Source: Candidatus Bathyarchaeota archaeon (lineage in GTDB: Archaea; Thermoproteota; Bathyarchaeia; Hecatellales; Hecatellaceae). Taken from it: DNA of 8,458 bases. Under the pieces are notes generated by a model. That model saw only the letters and a program-made list of their open reading frames with translations, did no database searches and was not told the DNA's origin. Within the stretch, counting starts at the first letter, position 1. Each line of letters begins with the position of its first letter. The DNA lies in contig DAOVDL010000021.1 of the NCBI GenBank assembly GCA_030669485.1, positions 1-8,458 on the forward strand. The letters run 5' to 3'. Positions 1 to 5,486 of this stretch are shown here, one piece after another. A program made the position numbers and the translations under genes.

Positions 1-369
1 ACCCTTATAGACAGGTTGGTGGCTGGTGGCTACCGGGGGATTGTATTTGAGGGAACCGGTCTCGGTCACATCAGTCAGAGCTGTTTCGATGCTGTTGAGT
101 GTGCCGCGGCGAAAGGTTTGGTTCTGGCTATGACTTCTCAATGTCTTTGGGGTGAGGTTCGGATGACTGTCTACGATACGGGTAGAGACCTCCTAAGTAG
201 AGGCGTCATACCTCTTGGCGATATGCTTCCGGAGACAGCGGTGGTCAAGATGATGTGGGCTTTGGGCAAGACTCAGAGGCGGGAGTATGTTGAGGAGTTG
301 ATGCAAGCCAATTTGGCAGGTGAGTACTCATCGGGCAGGTTCCCAGAGCAGAGACGGGGTGTGGCTTGA
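1..369 (+). CDS. gatD: Glutamyl-tRNA(Gln) amidotransferase subunit D, 3' part
   Basis: The last 122 codons of GatD; the reading frame is open from base 1, so the 5' part lies outside the window. GatD is the asparaginase-like subunit of the archaeal GatDE enzyme. It releases ammonia from glutamine or asparagine for transamidation of Glu-tRNA(Gln) to Gln-tRNA(Gln) in the cytoplasm. Visible here are the L-asparaginase-type C-terminal segment with GIVFEGTGLGHI near residue 15 of the fragment and the stretch around TSQCLWGEVRMTVYDTGRDL, followed by a helical tail typical of the second asparaginase lobe. The catalytic Thr/Asp/Lys residues of the family lie upstream and cannot be inspected. The stop TGA shares its A with the gatE ATG (TGATG), so the two subunits are translationally coupled. 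The identification rests on these motifs plus the adjacent gatE. Confidence 0.93.
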   Translation, partial: TLIDRLVAGGYRGIVFEGTGLGHISQSCFDAVECAAAKGLVLAMTSQCLWGEVRMTVYDTGRDLLSRGVIPLGDMLPETAVVKMMWALGKTQRREYVEELMQANLAGEYSSGRFPEQRRGVA

Positions 370-2273
370 TGGCTGCCATTGATTATAGGAAGGTAGGTCT
401 CAAGGTTGGTATCGAGATCCATCGGCAGCTTGACACCAAAGGCAAGCTCTTCTGCCAATGCCATACATCCCTAGCTAAGGGGAAGTCTGAAGTTAACTTT
501 CTCAGGTACCTTCGGCCAACTCAGAGTGAGCTTGGGGTGGTTGACCCGGCTGCCCTCTTTGAGTTTCAGAAAGGTCTTTCTATCTTATATCAGTCCGATC
601 ATGAGACCTCATGTCTTGTGGAGATGGATGAGGAGCCGCCCCATGAGTTGAATCGAGAGGCGGTGGAGGTCTGTCTTCAAGTTGCTATGCTTCTGAAGGC
701 GAGGCCTGTTGATGAGATCCATGTGATGAGAAAGATAGTGATAGATGGCTCCAACACCTGTGGCTTCCAACGTACATGCATCGTGGCTTTAGGTGGCGGA
801 GTTGATGTTGATGGGAGAGAGATACTTATGCAGGCCATCTGTCTGGAGGAGGATGCAGCGCGGAAGATGGGTATTGGAGGTCAACAGGTCAGTTATAGAA
901 TAGATCGGTTGGGCATACCGCTTATCGAGGTTACAACTGCCCCCTTTGAGTGTACGCCGCCTGAGGCAGAGAAGATAGCTTCGACTCTTGGCAGAACTTT
1001 GAAGGCAACTGGCAAGGTGAAGCGAGGAATAGGGACAATCAGACAGGACGTTAACATATCGATATGGGAGGGAGCGCTGATGGAGGTGAAGGGTGTCCAA
1101 GAGCTCAGCCTCATACATGAACTCGTAGAATATGAGGTTCTGAGGCAGCTTAAGCTTCTGAAGATAAGAGATGAGCTGAAGAACCGTGGTGTTACTAGGA
1201 GGAATCTGGCTGTCAATCCAGTTGACATATCAACAATTTTCAAGGATACCAAGAGTTCTGTTGTGAAGAAAGCATTAGCGAAGGGTGGCATTGTAATGGG
1301 AGTTAAACTGCAAGGGTTCGCCAGTCTGCTGAAGGTAGAACTCATTTCCAATGTGAGGTTGGGCACAGAGCTCTCCGATCGAGCTAAGTTCTTCGGGGGC
1401 GTAGGTGGCATCTTCCACACAGATGAACTGCCCCGCTACGGAATGACCTCAAAGGAGGTTGAGGGTATACGCGCCCAGTTGAAGCTTGACAGTAAAGATG
1501 CTGCCGTTATAGTTGCTGACGAGCAGTCTAAGGCTGAGGATGCATTAAGGGCTGTGTTGAAGCGAGCGGAAGAGACAATTGTCGGAGTACCCGGAGAGAC
1601 TAGAGTCTCCCACCCAGATGGAACAACACGTTATATGAGGCCAAGGCCCGGCTCAGCTAGGCTCTACCCCGAAACTGATGTACCCCAAATACCGGTCTCA
1701 CAGAGCTGGTTAGAACAGGTGAAGGCAAACCTACCACCACTACCAGAAGTACTTCTGAAGAGACTTATGACTGAACATAGAATTAACAGAAAGCTGGCTG
1801 AACAGCTTGTTGACTCAGACTACATCCCACTCTTCAAGAAGATAACCAACGAAACCACAGTTCCCTCATCCTTCATAGCGACCGCACTCACTGAGGTTAT
1901 GAAGAGCCTAGCGAGAAAGGCAATCCCCATTGAGAATCTCACCGAGGAACAGATCTTCAAGATCTTTAAACTGATAGACGAAGGGAAAACGACAAAAGAG
2001 ATGTTCCCGGACATCGCTGAAAAACTGGCTCAGAAAGGAGGTAAAGTTGATGAAGTTCTTCAGCAACTCGGCCTCAAGAGGATTAACGCTGAAGAGTTGA
2101 GTGCTCTTGTAGATGTACAGGTAAAGGAGAATCTGGACTTTATTAAAAAGAATCCAGATAGAGCTTTCAACCACCTTATGAAGCGGGTGATGGGTCAAGT
2201 GAGAGGGCGAGTTGACTCTAAGATCGTGTCGCAGACAGTTAGAGAGAAACTGAAAAAACTGTCAACACCGTAA
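369..2273 (+). CDS. gatE: Glutamyl-tRNA(Gln) amidotransferase subunit E
   Basis: Full-length GatE, 634 residues, close to the family's usual 610-640. It is the kinase/transamidase subunit that binds Glu-tRNA(Gln), phosphorylates the glutamate and amidates it with ammonia from GatD. The N-terminal GatB/E cradle domain shows GLKVGIEIHRQLDTKGKLFC (about residues 10-29) with a C-x-C pair, EEDAARKMGIGG (160-171), YRIDRLGIPLIEVTTAP (176-192) and TIRQDVNISIWEG (223-235). An AspRS-type GAD insertion follows, with GGIFHTDELPRYGMT near 346-360; this insertion separates GatE from bacterial GatB. The C-terminal third is the helical tRNA-binding YqeY-like tail. The ATG at 369 is preferred over the TTG three bases upstream because it overlaps the gatD stop by one base and has a purine-rich GGGGTG about nine bases before it. 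Codon use and motifs look intact. Confidence 0.97.
   Translation: MAAIDYRKVGLKVGIEIHRQLDTKGKLFCQCHTSLAKGKSEVNFLRYLRPTQSELGVVDPAALFEFQKGLSILYQSDHETSCLVEMDEEPPHELNREAVEVCLQVAMLLKARPVDEIHVMRKIVIDGSNTCGFQRTCIVALGGGVDVDGREILMQAICLEEDAARKMGIGGQQVSYRIDRLGIPLIEVTTAPFECTPPEAEKIASTLGRTLKATGKVKRGIGTIRQDVNISIWEGALMEVKGVQELSLIHELVEYEVLRQLKLLKIRDELKNRGVTRRNLAVNPVDISTIFKDTKSSVVKKALAKGGIVMGVKLQGFASLLKVELISNVRLGTELSDRAKFFGGVGGIFHTDELPRYGMTSKEVEGIRAQLKLDSKDAAVIVADEQSKAEDALRAVLKRAEETIVGVPGETRVSHPDGTTRYMRPRPGSARLYPETDVPQIPVSQSWLEQVKANLPPLPEVLLKRLMTEHRINRKLAEQLVDSDYIPLFKKITNETTVPSSFIATALTEVMKSLARKAIPIENLTEEQIFKIFKLIDEGKTTKEMFPDIAEKLAQKGGKVDEVLQQLGLKRINAEELSALVDVQVKENLDFIKKNPDRAFNHLMKRVMGQVRGRVDSKIVSQTVREKLKKLSTP
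2253..2258 (-). terminator. Possible T-tract terminator for the PAS gene
   Basis: Reading the minus strand past the PAS stop codon, the first run of six T lies here, inside the 3' end of gatE. Archaeal termination is commonly at T-rich tracts without a strong hairpin. The gene pair is convergent, so the transcripts would overlap in their 3' ends. Short T-runs occur by chance, so this is weak. Confidence 0.3.
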
Positions 2274-2342
2274 CGTTAGCAGAAGGCAAGCTAATTCTGA
2301 GCAGAGATTGCTTGGATGCGTCGGAGGAACCTGCCTCTCAGC

Positions 2343-2738
2343 TCAATCTAAAAGTCTTTTCTCACCCTCAAGTTTTTTAACATCAGTTATGTCTTGGCTT
2401 ACCTCCAAGCAGCCCAAGTATTTTCCATCATTATCCCTAACAGGGAAATAGCGAATGTAAATCATTTTGCCATTCAATTGAATCCAAAACTCGGCTACAT
2501 CCCGTTTCCCAGCTCGAAAATCAGTTAGAATCTGGTTTACCTTGTCCACGCTTTCCTTAGGATGGCATTGCTGCACTTTTAGACCGATTACTGAGCGGGT
2601 CCTCGTGAAGATCCGCCTACCTTCTTTATTGAAGTACCGGACAACGTCAGCATCATCCACGAAGGATAAGTCAACTGGCAACGCGTCCAATATACACTCT
2701 ATTACTTCTTTCGAGAGATTTTCAATCAACCTTAACAC
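2343..2738 (-). CDS. Stand-alone PAS-domain protein (DUF438/PAS_10-like)
   Basis: A single PAS domain of 131 residues with nothing attached. The pattern runs: helical lead (residues 5-18), ALPVDLSFVDDADVVRYFN (19-37), a GLKVQQCHP segment (52-60), VNQILTDFRAGKRDVAEFWI (67-86), then the strand pair IYIRYFPVRDNDGKYLGCLE (93-112) and QDIT (115-118). It resembles the PAS domain at the C-terminus of DUF438 proteins, including the CHP motif and the RYFxVRD strand. It has no kinase, HTH or hemerythrin partner domain, so it is probably a small sensory or protein-interaction module; the ligand is unknown. The frame stays open upstream to 2840, but a TATA box at 2761-2772 overlaps that extension, so the GTG at 2738 (or the TTG at 2729) is preferred. 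It is convergent with gatE. The fold is fairly certain; the role is not. Confidence 0.85.
   Translation of the reverse strand: MLRLIENLSKEVIECILDALPVDLSFVDDADVVRYFNKEGRRIFTRTRSVIGLKVQQCHPKESVDKVNQILTDFRAGKRDVAEFWIQLNGKMIYIRYFPVRDNDGKYLGCLEVSQDITDVKKLEGEKRLLD
2373..2378 (+). terminator. Possible T-tract terminator for gatDE
   Basis: The first run of six T on the plus strand after gatE lies about 100 bases past its stop, inside the 3' end of the convergent PAS gene. It mirrors the minus-strand T-tract at 2253-2258. The intergenic bases 2274-2342 have no T-run or convincing stem. This is a candidate only. Confidence 0.3.
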
Positions 2739-2888
2739 CCATAAGAAGAATAGAAAAGGCAAATATAAATATCTAACAGTTCTCAGGTTTTTTCCACGAT
2801 TGCTTTTCCTGACCCGTTGTTCAAGGTATTTACAAACCACCAGAGAGGCAGCTCACAAGAACCCTGACTGGTTAAAGGTTGTGTTTTG
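2739..2888. other. Intergenic region between nuclease-like and PAS genes
   Basis: 150 bases separate the two minus-strand genes. Apart from the PAS promoter near 2761-2776, I see no RNA gene, repeat or strong hairpin. Frames crossing it on either strand have no recognisable protein pattern. Confidence 0.5.
2761..2776 (-). promoter_or_regulatory. TATA box/BRE for the PAS gene, leaderless start
   Basis: On the minus strand the AT-rich box ATATTTATATTT is preceded by TTAGAT, which is BRE-like. Its centre is about 26-28 bases upstream of the GTG at 2738, the archaeal TATA-to-transcription-start distance. The mRNA would then begin at or within a few bases of the start codon. No Shine-Dalgarno sequence precedes the GTG, consistent with a leaderless message. 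Confidence 0.55.
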
Positions 2889-3386
2889 TTAAAAACGTAA
2901 ATAAACCTGAATTGTTAGCGGTTCAGAGTTCCCCTGGTTGCCGTTGACCCGAACTGCTCCATATTTCTCTCTAGACGGATAGACCCCGAAGGATGATGCA
3001 TCTTTAAGCAGGTGGAGATAGGTGCGGGAAACTTTTCCTCCAGAACTCTTAACCTCTGTCAGAAATCGATCTTCTTCATACAAGATGTATAGGTCTGGGG
3101 TGTAATAGTTCACCGAACTCGTGCATCCCGCATAGCCGTCGATCTTCACACCGAAGCGGAATGCGACATCCTCAAGCGCGTTAATCACCAGTTCCACGGA
3201 TCTGTCGGCCATAATTTTCTTGGCGTTTCCTGAACTTGTACTAGTTGCTTTAGATTTCTCCGCGAACTTCTGGAAGGAATCTGTAAGAGGCTTGGAAAGG
3301 TTGACTTTCCATCTTTCTCTTCGCATTTCGCCACTCCTGTTTAAGAGCAGAAGCTCCAGAATTCCGTGAGTGATATTTCTATCCAT
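2889..3386 (-). CDS. Putative PD-(D/E)XK-type nuclease, family unrecognised
   Basis: I do not recognise this 165-residue protein as a named family. Its central part carries a PD-(D/E)XK nuclease signature: TPDLYILYEEDRFLTEVKSS, at about residues 96-115. D98 and E111-x-K113 lie on two predicted strands of a hairpin, preceded by a helix with candidate acidic residues E65 or E72 and followed by a helix (LHLLKDASSFG). The N-terminal 55 residues are basic and Ser/Thr-rich and may bind DNA or be flexible. The start is the ATG at 3386, which has GAGG seven bases upstream; a TTG at 3428 is an alternative but overlaps a TATA box. It is transcribed divergently from the winged-helix/nurA/herA operon, suggesting a shared regulator and perhaps a shared DNA-processing role. 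The motif is seen; nuclease activity is inferred. Other ExK-containing folds cannot be excluded. Confidence 0.7.
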   Translation of the reverse strand: MDRNITHGILELLLLNRSGEMRRERWKVNLSKPLTDSFQKFAEKSKATSTSSGNAKKIMADRSVELVINALEDVAFRFGVKIDGYAGCTSSVNYYTPDLYILYEEDRFLTEVKSSGGKVSRTYLHLLKDASSFGVYPSREKYGAVRVNGNQGNSEPLTIQVYLRF

Positions 3387-3393
3387 GGGCGTG

Positions 3394-3397
3394 CCTC
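3394..3397 (-). promoter_or_regulatory. Ribosome binding site deciding the nuclease-like start
   Basis: Minus-strand GAGG lies seven bases before the ATG at 3386. It favours this start over the TTG at 3428, which has no such site. Confidence 0.55.
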
Positions 3398-3426
3398 GTT
3401 GGTTGTTTTTAATGTTGTTTTGGTGC

Positions 3427-3440
3427 AATATAATTATTTC
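3427..3440 (-). promoter_or_regulatory. TATA box/BRE for the nuclease-like gene
   Basis: The minus strand reads CGAAATAATTATATTGC here: a BRE-like GAAATA followed by an ATTATATT box. Transcription starting about 25 bases downstream, near 3405, would give a leader of about 18 bases containing the GAGG site. Confidence 0.45.
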
Positions 3441-3445
3441 GGGTT

Positions 3446-3462
3446 TTTACGTTTATTTACGT
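3446..3462. promoter_or_regulatory. TTTACGT direct repeat, candidate operator
   Basis: TTTACGT occurs at 3446-3452 and again at 3456-3462, ten bases apart, so both copies face the same side of the helix. The pair sits between the two opposed TATA boxes and touches the BRE position of the plus-strand promoter. A bound protein could therefore control both directions. A winged-helix protein from the adjacent array would be a natural candidate, but this is inference. Confidence 0.4.
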
Positions 3463-3474
3463 AATATTTATATC
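3463..3474 (+). promoter_or_regulatory. TATA box for the winged-helix/nurA/herA operon
   Basis: The plus strand reads AATATTTATATC. Transcription would be expected around 3495, leaving a leader of about ten bases before the TTG start at 3507. It is the only strong TATA-like box before gene A. The tight spacing downstream suggests it drives at least 3507-8009. Confidence 0.5.
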
Positions 3475-3506
3475 TTTGAACACGCATACACCTTACCCGA
3501 TAAGGC

Positions 3507-3962
3507 TTGAAGGTCAAGTTAGCTGTAAAACGCCCCTACGGCGACATAACAGTCGAGGGGGAAAGCTTCGACGAGATAGTTGAGAAGTTAAAATCGCTTC
3601 CCCAATGGATTGATGTAATCGACGGCTTGGTTCAACGAACTGGGACACCTAAGTCGAAGAAGGATGCACTACGAGGGACAGTGGAGTACACCTCCGACGG
3701 GCCAGTTATAACATTGCCAAAGGAGAGGCTGAGTGACAAGGAAGCCATCACCCTTCTCCTATACGCCAACGAGCCCAACACCCTCCAACCCAAAGAGATA
3801 GCACGCCTGCTAACGATCTCAGGTCGACTTTCAGCAGGCTTCGGAGCTAGACTTAGCGAGCTTCGTAACGAAGGCCTAATTCTTAAAGACGCAGGAGGAT
3901 ACAGATTGACAGCCACCGGCAGATCCCTAGTCGAGGAGATAGCCTCAAAGCTGAGGTCTTAG
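3507..3962 (+). CDS. Winged-helix protein A, first of four paralogs
   Basis: A 151-residue protein with no named family that I recognise. The N-terminal module (residues 1-40) has a strand pair with YGDITVEG (11-18) and then a helix DEIVEKLKSL (22-31). A middle segment DGPVITLPKERLSDKEAITL (64-83) is shared with genes B and C. The C-terminal winged helix (about 92-145) has LQPKEIARLL, an RLSAGFGARLSELRNEGL recognition region and a wing GGYRLTATG. It is the shortest of the B/C-type set, lacking about 20 residues between the N-module and the GPVI segment. The TTG at 3507 is the only sensible start, placing the first strand at residue 2. It follows the TATA box at 3463-3474 and heads the operon. 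It is probably DNA-binding; it could be the operon's regulator or an accessory factor of the HerA-NurA machine. Confidence 0.82.
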   Translation: MKVKLAVKRPYGDITVEGESFDEIVEKLKSLPQWIDVIDGLVQRTGTPKSKKDALRGTVEYTSDGPVITLPKERLSDKEAITLLLYANEPNTLQPKEIARLLTISGRLSAGFGARLSELRNEGLILKDAGGYRLTATGRSLVEEIASKLRS

Positions 3963-3972
3963 TGGGTGAACC

Positions 3973-4488
3973 ATGTCATCTAACCAACCTAAGCTGCGAG
4001 TTCACTTGGAGTATGGTGAAACTAAAATGGATTTAGAAGGCTCACCGGAGGATGTGATTCAAGCATTCTTGAACTTCATATGCAAGGTCTACCCCGCCTA
4101 CCCGGTTGTAAAGGATCTGGCACTCACGGTTGATCTTGAAGCTCTGCTCAGAGAGCTAAGCGGTGTCATAGCGTTCACCATTGAGGGGGCAGTCGTGCTG
4201 GTGCCTAAAGAGCAACTTGGAAAGCTGAGCGTTCGGGAGCTGATAGCCCTCCACCTAACCAAGGTTTACGTTGGCAACAATCTAGGCAAGGTTGAGAAGA
4301 ACTCTATCTCCATAGATGAGTTGCTCACAGCCATAGGGGGACGGATAGGAGCTCTAGCAGGGAGGCTCAGCGAGATGGTGAACGAAGGCTTCGTTGAGAG
4401 GGTGGGACGTGGAGAATACAAGATAACAACATACGGGGTTGAACAGTTCCAAAAGAAAATACTGCCCAAGATAAAACAACTATTGTGA
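3973..4488 (+). CDS. Winged-helix protein B, second paralog
   Basis: A 171-residue protein built like its neighbours. The N-module is KLRVHLEYGE...DLEGSPEDVIQAFLNFICKVYP (about residues 7-41), then a linking helix DLEALLRELSG (54-64), a strand pair with EGAVVLVPKEQL (71-82), and a winged helix (about 108-160) with ISIDELLTAIGGRIGALAGR, RLSEMVNEGFVERVG and the wing GEYKITTYG. The C-terminal basic helix (161-171) may extend DNA contact. It starts ten bases after gene A at an ATG preceded by GGGTGA, only three bases away. It has no catalytic motif, signal peptide or membrane segment. Similarity to C is clear along the full length; similarity to A is clear in the second half. The function is inferred to be DNA or protein binding in the HerA-NurA context. 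Confidence 0.85.
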   Translation: MSSNQPKLRVHLEYGETKMDLEGSPEDVIQAFLNFICKVYPAYPVVKDLALTVDLEALLRELSGVIAFTIEGAVVLVPKEQLGKLSVRELIALHLTKVYVGNNLGKVEKNSISIDELLTAIGGRIGALAGRLSEMVNEGFVERVGRGEYKITTYGVEQFQKKILPKIKQLL

Positions 4489-4497
4489 AGTGGTTAG

Positions 4498-5001
4498 ATG
4501 AATGCAGAAAAGAAGTTACAAGTTACCGTAAAGTACGGCGAGTTAAGAGCCGATTATGAAGGTTCGCCTGATGAAGTCTTGCGCGGGGTCATCGACTTCC
4601 TGAAGAGAGTACACCCGGCCCTAGAGGTTGTAGAGAAGATCTCCCTGACAACGGATCTTAACAAACTACTCAAAAGCCTTGAAGGACTTGTGGCAGTTCA
4701 ACCTTCAGGCCCAGTGATTCTCTATGAGAAGAAGATGACCATAGAACAGGCGATAAGCCTACTTCTAGGCGGTGCATACGCCAGCTGCCAATTGAATGTG
4801 ATGGAACAAGAGTCTCTGACCCTAGATGCACTCAGCAGACTTACAGGTAAGACTGGAGGGGCTTTGAGGGGCACCCTCTCAAGGATGAAAGAGAAACAGA
4901 TGATAGAGAGGCTTCCTGAGGGCGGCTACAGAATAACTCCCCTCGGCCTCAAACGGCTCGTAGATGATACGATACCCGCTCTGAAGGTGGAGGTGAAATA
5001 G
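4498..5001 (+). CDS. Winged-helix protein C, third paralog
   Basis: A 167-residue protein and the closest relative of gene B. It shows KLQVTVKYGELRADYEGSPD (residues 6-25), the helix EVLRGVIDFLKRVHP (26-40), DLNKLLKSLEGLVAV (53-67), GPVILYEKKMTIEQAISLLL (71-90), and a winged helix (about 106-155) with LTLDALSRLTGKTGGALRGT, SRMKEKQMIERL and the wing GGYRITPLG. It starts at the ATG at 4498, nine bases after gene B. The ribosome binding site is weak (GTGG), which suggests coupling to B. Its 3' end holds the strong Shine-Dalgarno sequence of gene D. The B/C pair probably arose by tandem duplication. The two may form a heterodimer; this is inference from gene order and similarity, not from a visible interface. 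Confidence 0.85.
   Translation: MNAEKKLQVTVKYGELRADYEGSPDEVLRGVIDFLKRVHPALEVVEKISLTTDLNKLLKSLEGLVAVQPSGPVILYEKKMTIEQAISLLLGGAYASCQLNVMEQESLTLDALSRLTGKTGGALRGTLSRMKEKQMIERLPEGGYRITPLGLKRLVDDTIPALKVEVK
4989..4996 (+). promoter_or_regulatory. Strong Shine-Dalgarno sequence supporting the TTG start of gene D
   Basis: GGAGGTGA, a near-perfect anti-16S match, ends six bases before the TTG at 5003 and lies inside the last codons of gene C. It fixes the start of gene D despite the non-ATG codon and shows translational coupling from C to D. Confidence 0.75.
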
Positions 5002-5002
5002 T

Positions 5003-5482
5003 TTGGATACAGATGAAAGTAAGATAGTTCTAAAGCTTAGGGTCAAGAGTGGAGAGCTTCAACTAGAGGGATCTAGACAGGTCATTATGGATATGCTTGA
5101 ACATGATCTGCCTAAGATAATAGAGAGCATCAGTCAGGCTATTCCACCTGAAACAGGCGTTCAGAAAACATTGATACAACCCACTGGAGAGACAGCACTT
5201 CAGAGCGCATTTTCTTCTCCTTCAGCATCCCCGAATATAGATGCAGAGCCCCCGCCCTCTGTGCAGGCGAAGAGCTGTAGCGAAGCCATCTTCGCGTTGC
5301 TCTCAACCCCTTGGGGAAGAAAGAAGCCTCGAACCCTCTCTGAAATTAAGGTGGCATTAGACGCTAACGCTCTACACTACTCAGGGAAGGTTATTGGCTT
5401 CACCTTGACTAGGTTGACAAGAAGGCAGAAGCTGAGAAGATGGAAAGCTGAGGAAGGATTCATCTACACTGTTGGAGCATGA
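5003..5482 (+). CDS. Winged-helix protein D, divergent fourth paralog
   Basis: A 159-residue protein. The N-module KIVLKLRVKSGELQLEGSRQ (about residues 7-26) plus a helix to about 46 matches genes B and C. The middle GPVI segment is missing and is replaced by a Pro/Ser-rich, probably disordered linker (about 58-90). The C-terminal domain (93-159) is a different type of winged helix, with EAIFALLSTPWGRKKPRTLS, EIKVALDANALHYSGKVIG and a very basic LTRLTRRQKLRRWK stretch, ending in the wing EEGFIYTVG. The start is TTG, one base after gene C, backed by GGAGGTGA. Its stop lies four bases before the nurA ATG. The architecture suggests a conserved N-module tethered to a DNA-binding head. It may link the other array proteins or NurA to DNA; this is inferred. 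Confidence 0.85.
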   Translation: MDTDESKIVLKLRVKSGELQLEGSRQVIMDMLEHDLPKIIESISQAIPPETGVQKTLIQPTGETALQSAFSSPSASPNIDAEPPPSVQAKSCSEAIFALLSTPWGRKKPRTLSEIKVALDANALHYSGKVIGFTLTRLTRRQKLRRWKAEEGFIYTVGA

Positions 5483-5486
5483 AAGC

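Noticed and set aside
893..1420. Minus-strand open frame of 175 codons inside gatE
   Set aside because: It lies fully antisense to strongly conserved gatE and its composition is that of a complement frame.
2274..2342. Possible tRNA or structured RNA in the convergent gap
   Set aside because: Only short unlinked complementary segments (for example AGATTG/CAATCT) are present. No cloverleaf, T-loop consensus or long stem can be drawn.
2739..2840. N-terminal extension of the PAS gene with a hydrophobic stretch (YLYLPFLFFLWVL) resembling a membrane anchor
   Set aside because: The hydrophobic residues are a translation of the AT-rich TATA box and the spacer to the transcription start. The PAS domain is complete from the GTG at 2738, and no ribosome site precedes the codon at 2840.
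2542..2892. Plus-strand open frame of 116 codons across the PAS gene and the gap
   Set aside because: It is antisense to the PAS coding region, shows no protein pattern and has no ribosome site. It is a shadow.
3507..5482. The four small genes as one frameshifted larger gene
   Set aside because: Each has its own start, its own N-module and its own winged helix. The stops are followed by new starts with plausible ribosome sites, so they are tandem paralogs, not fragments.
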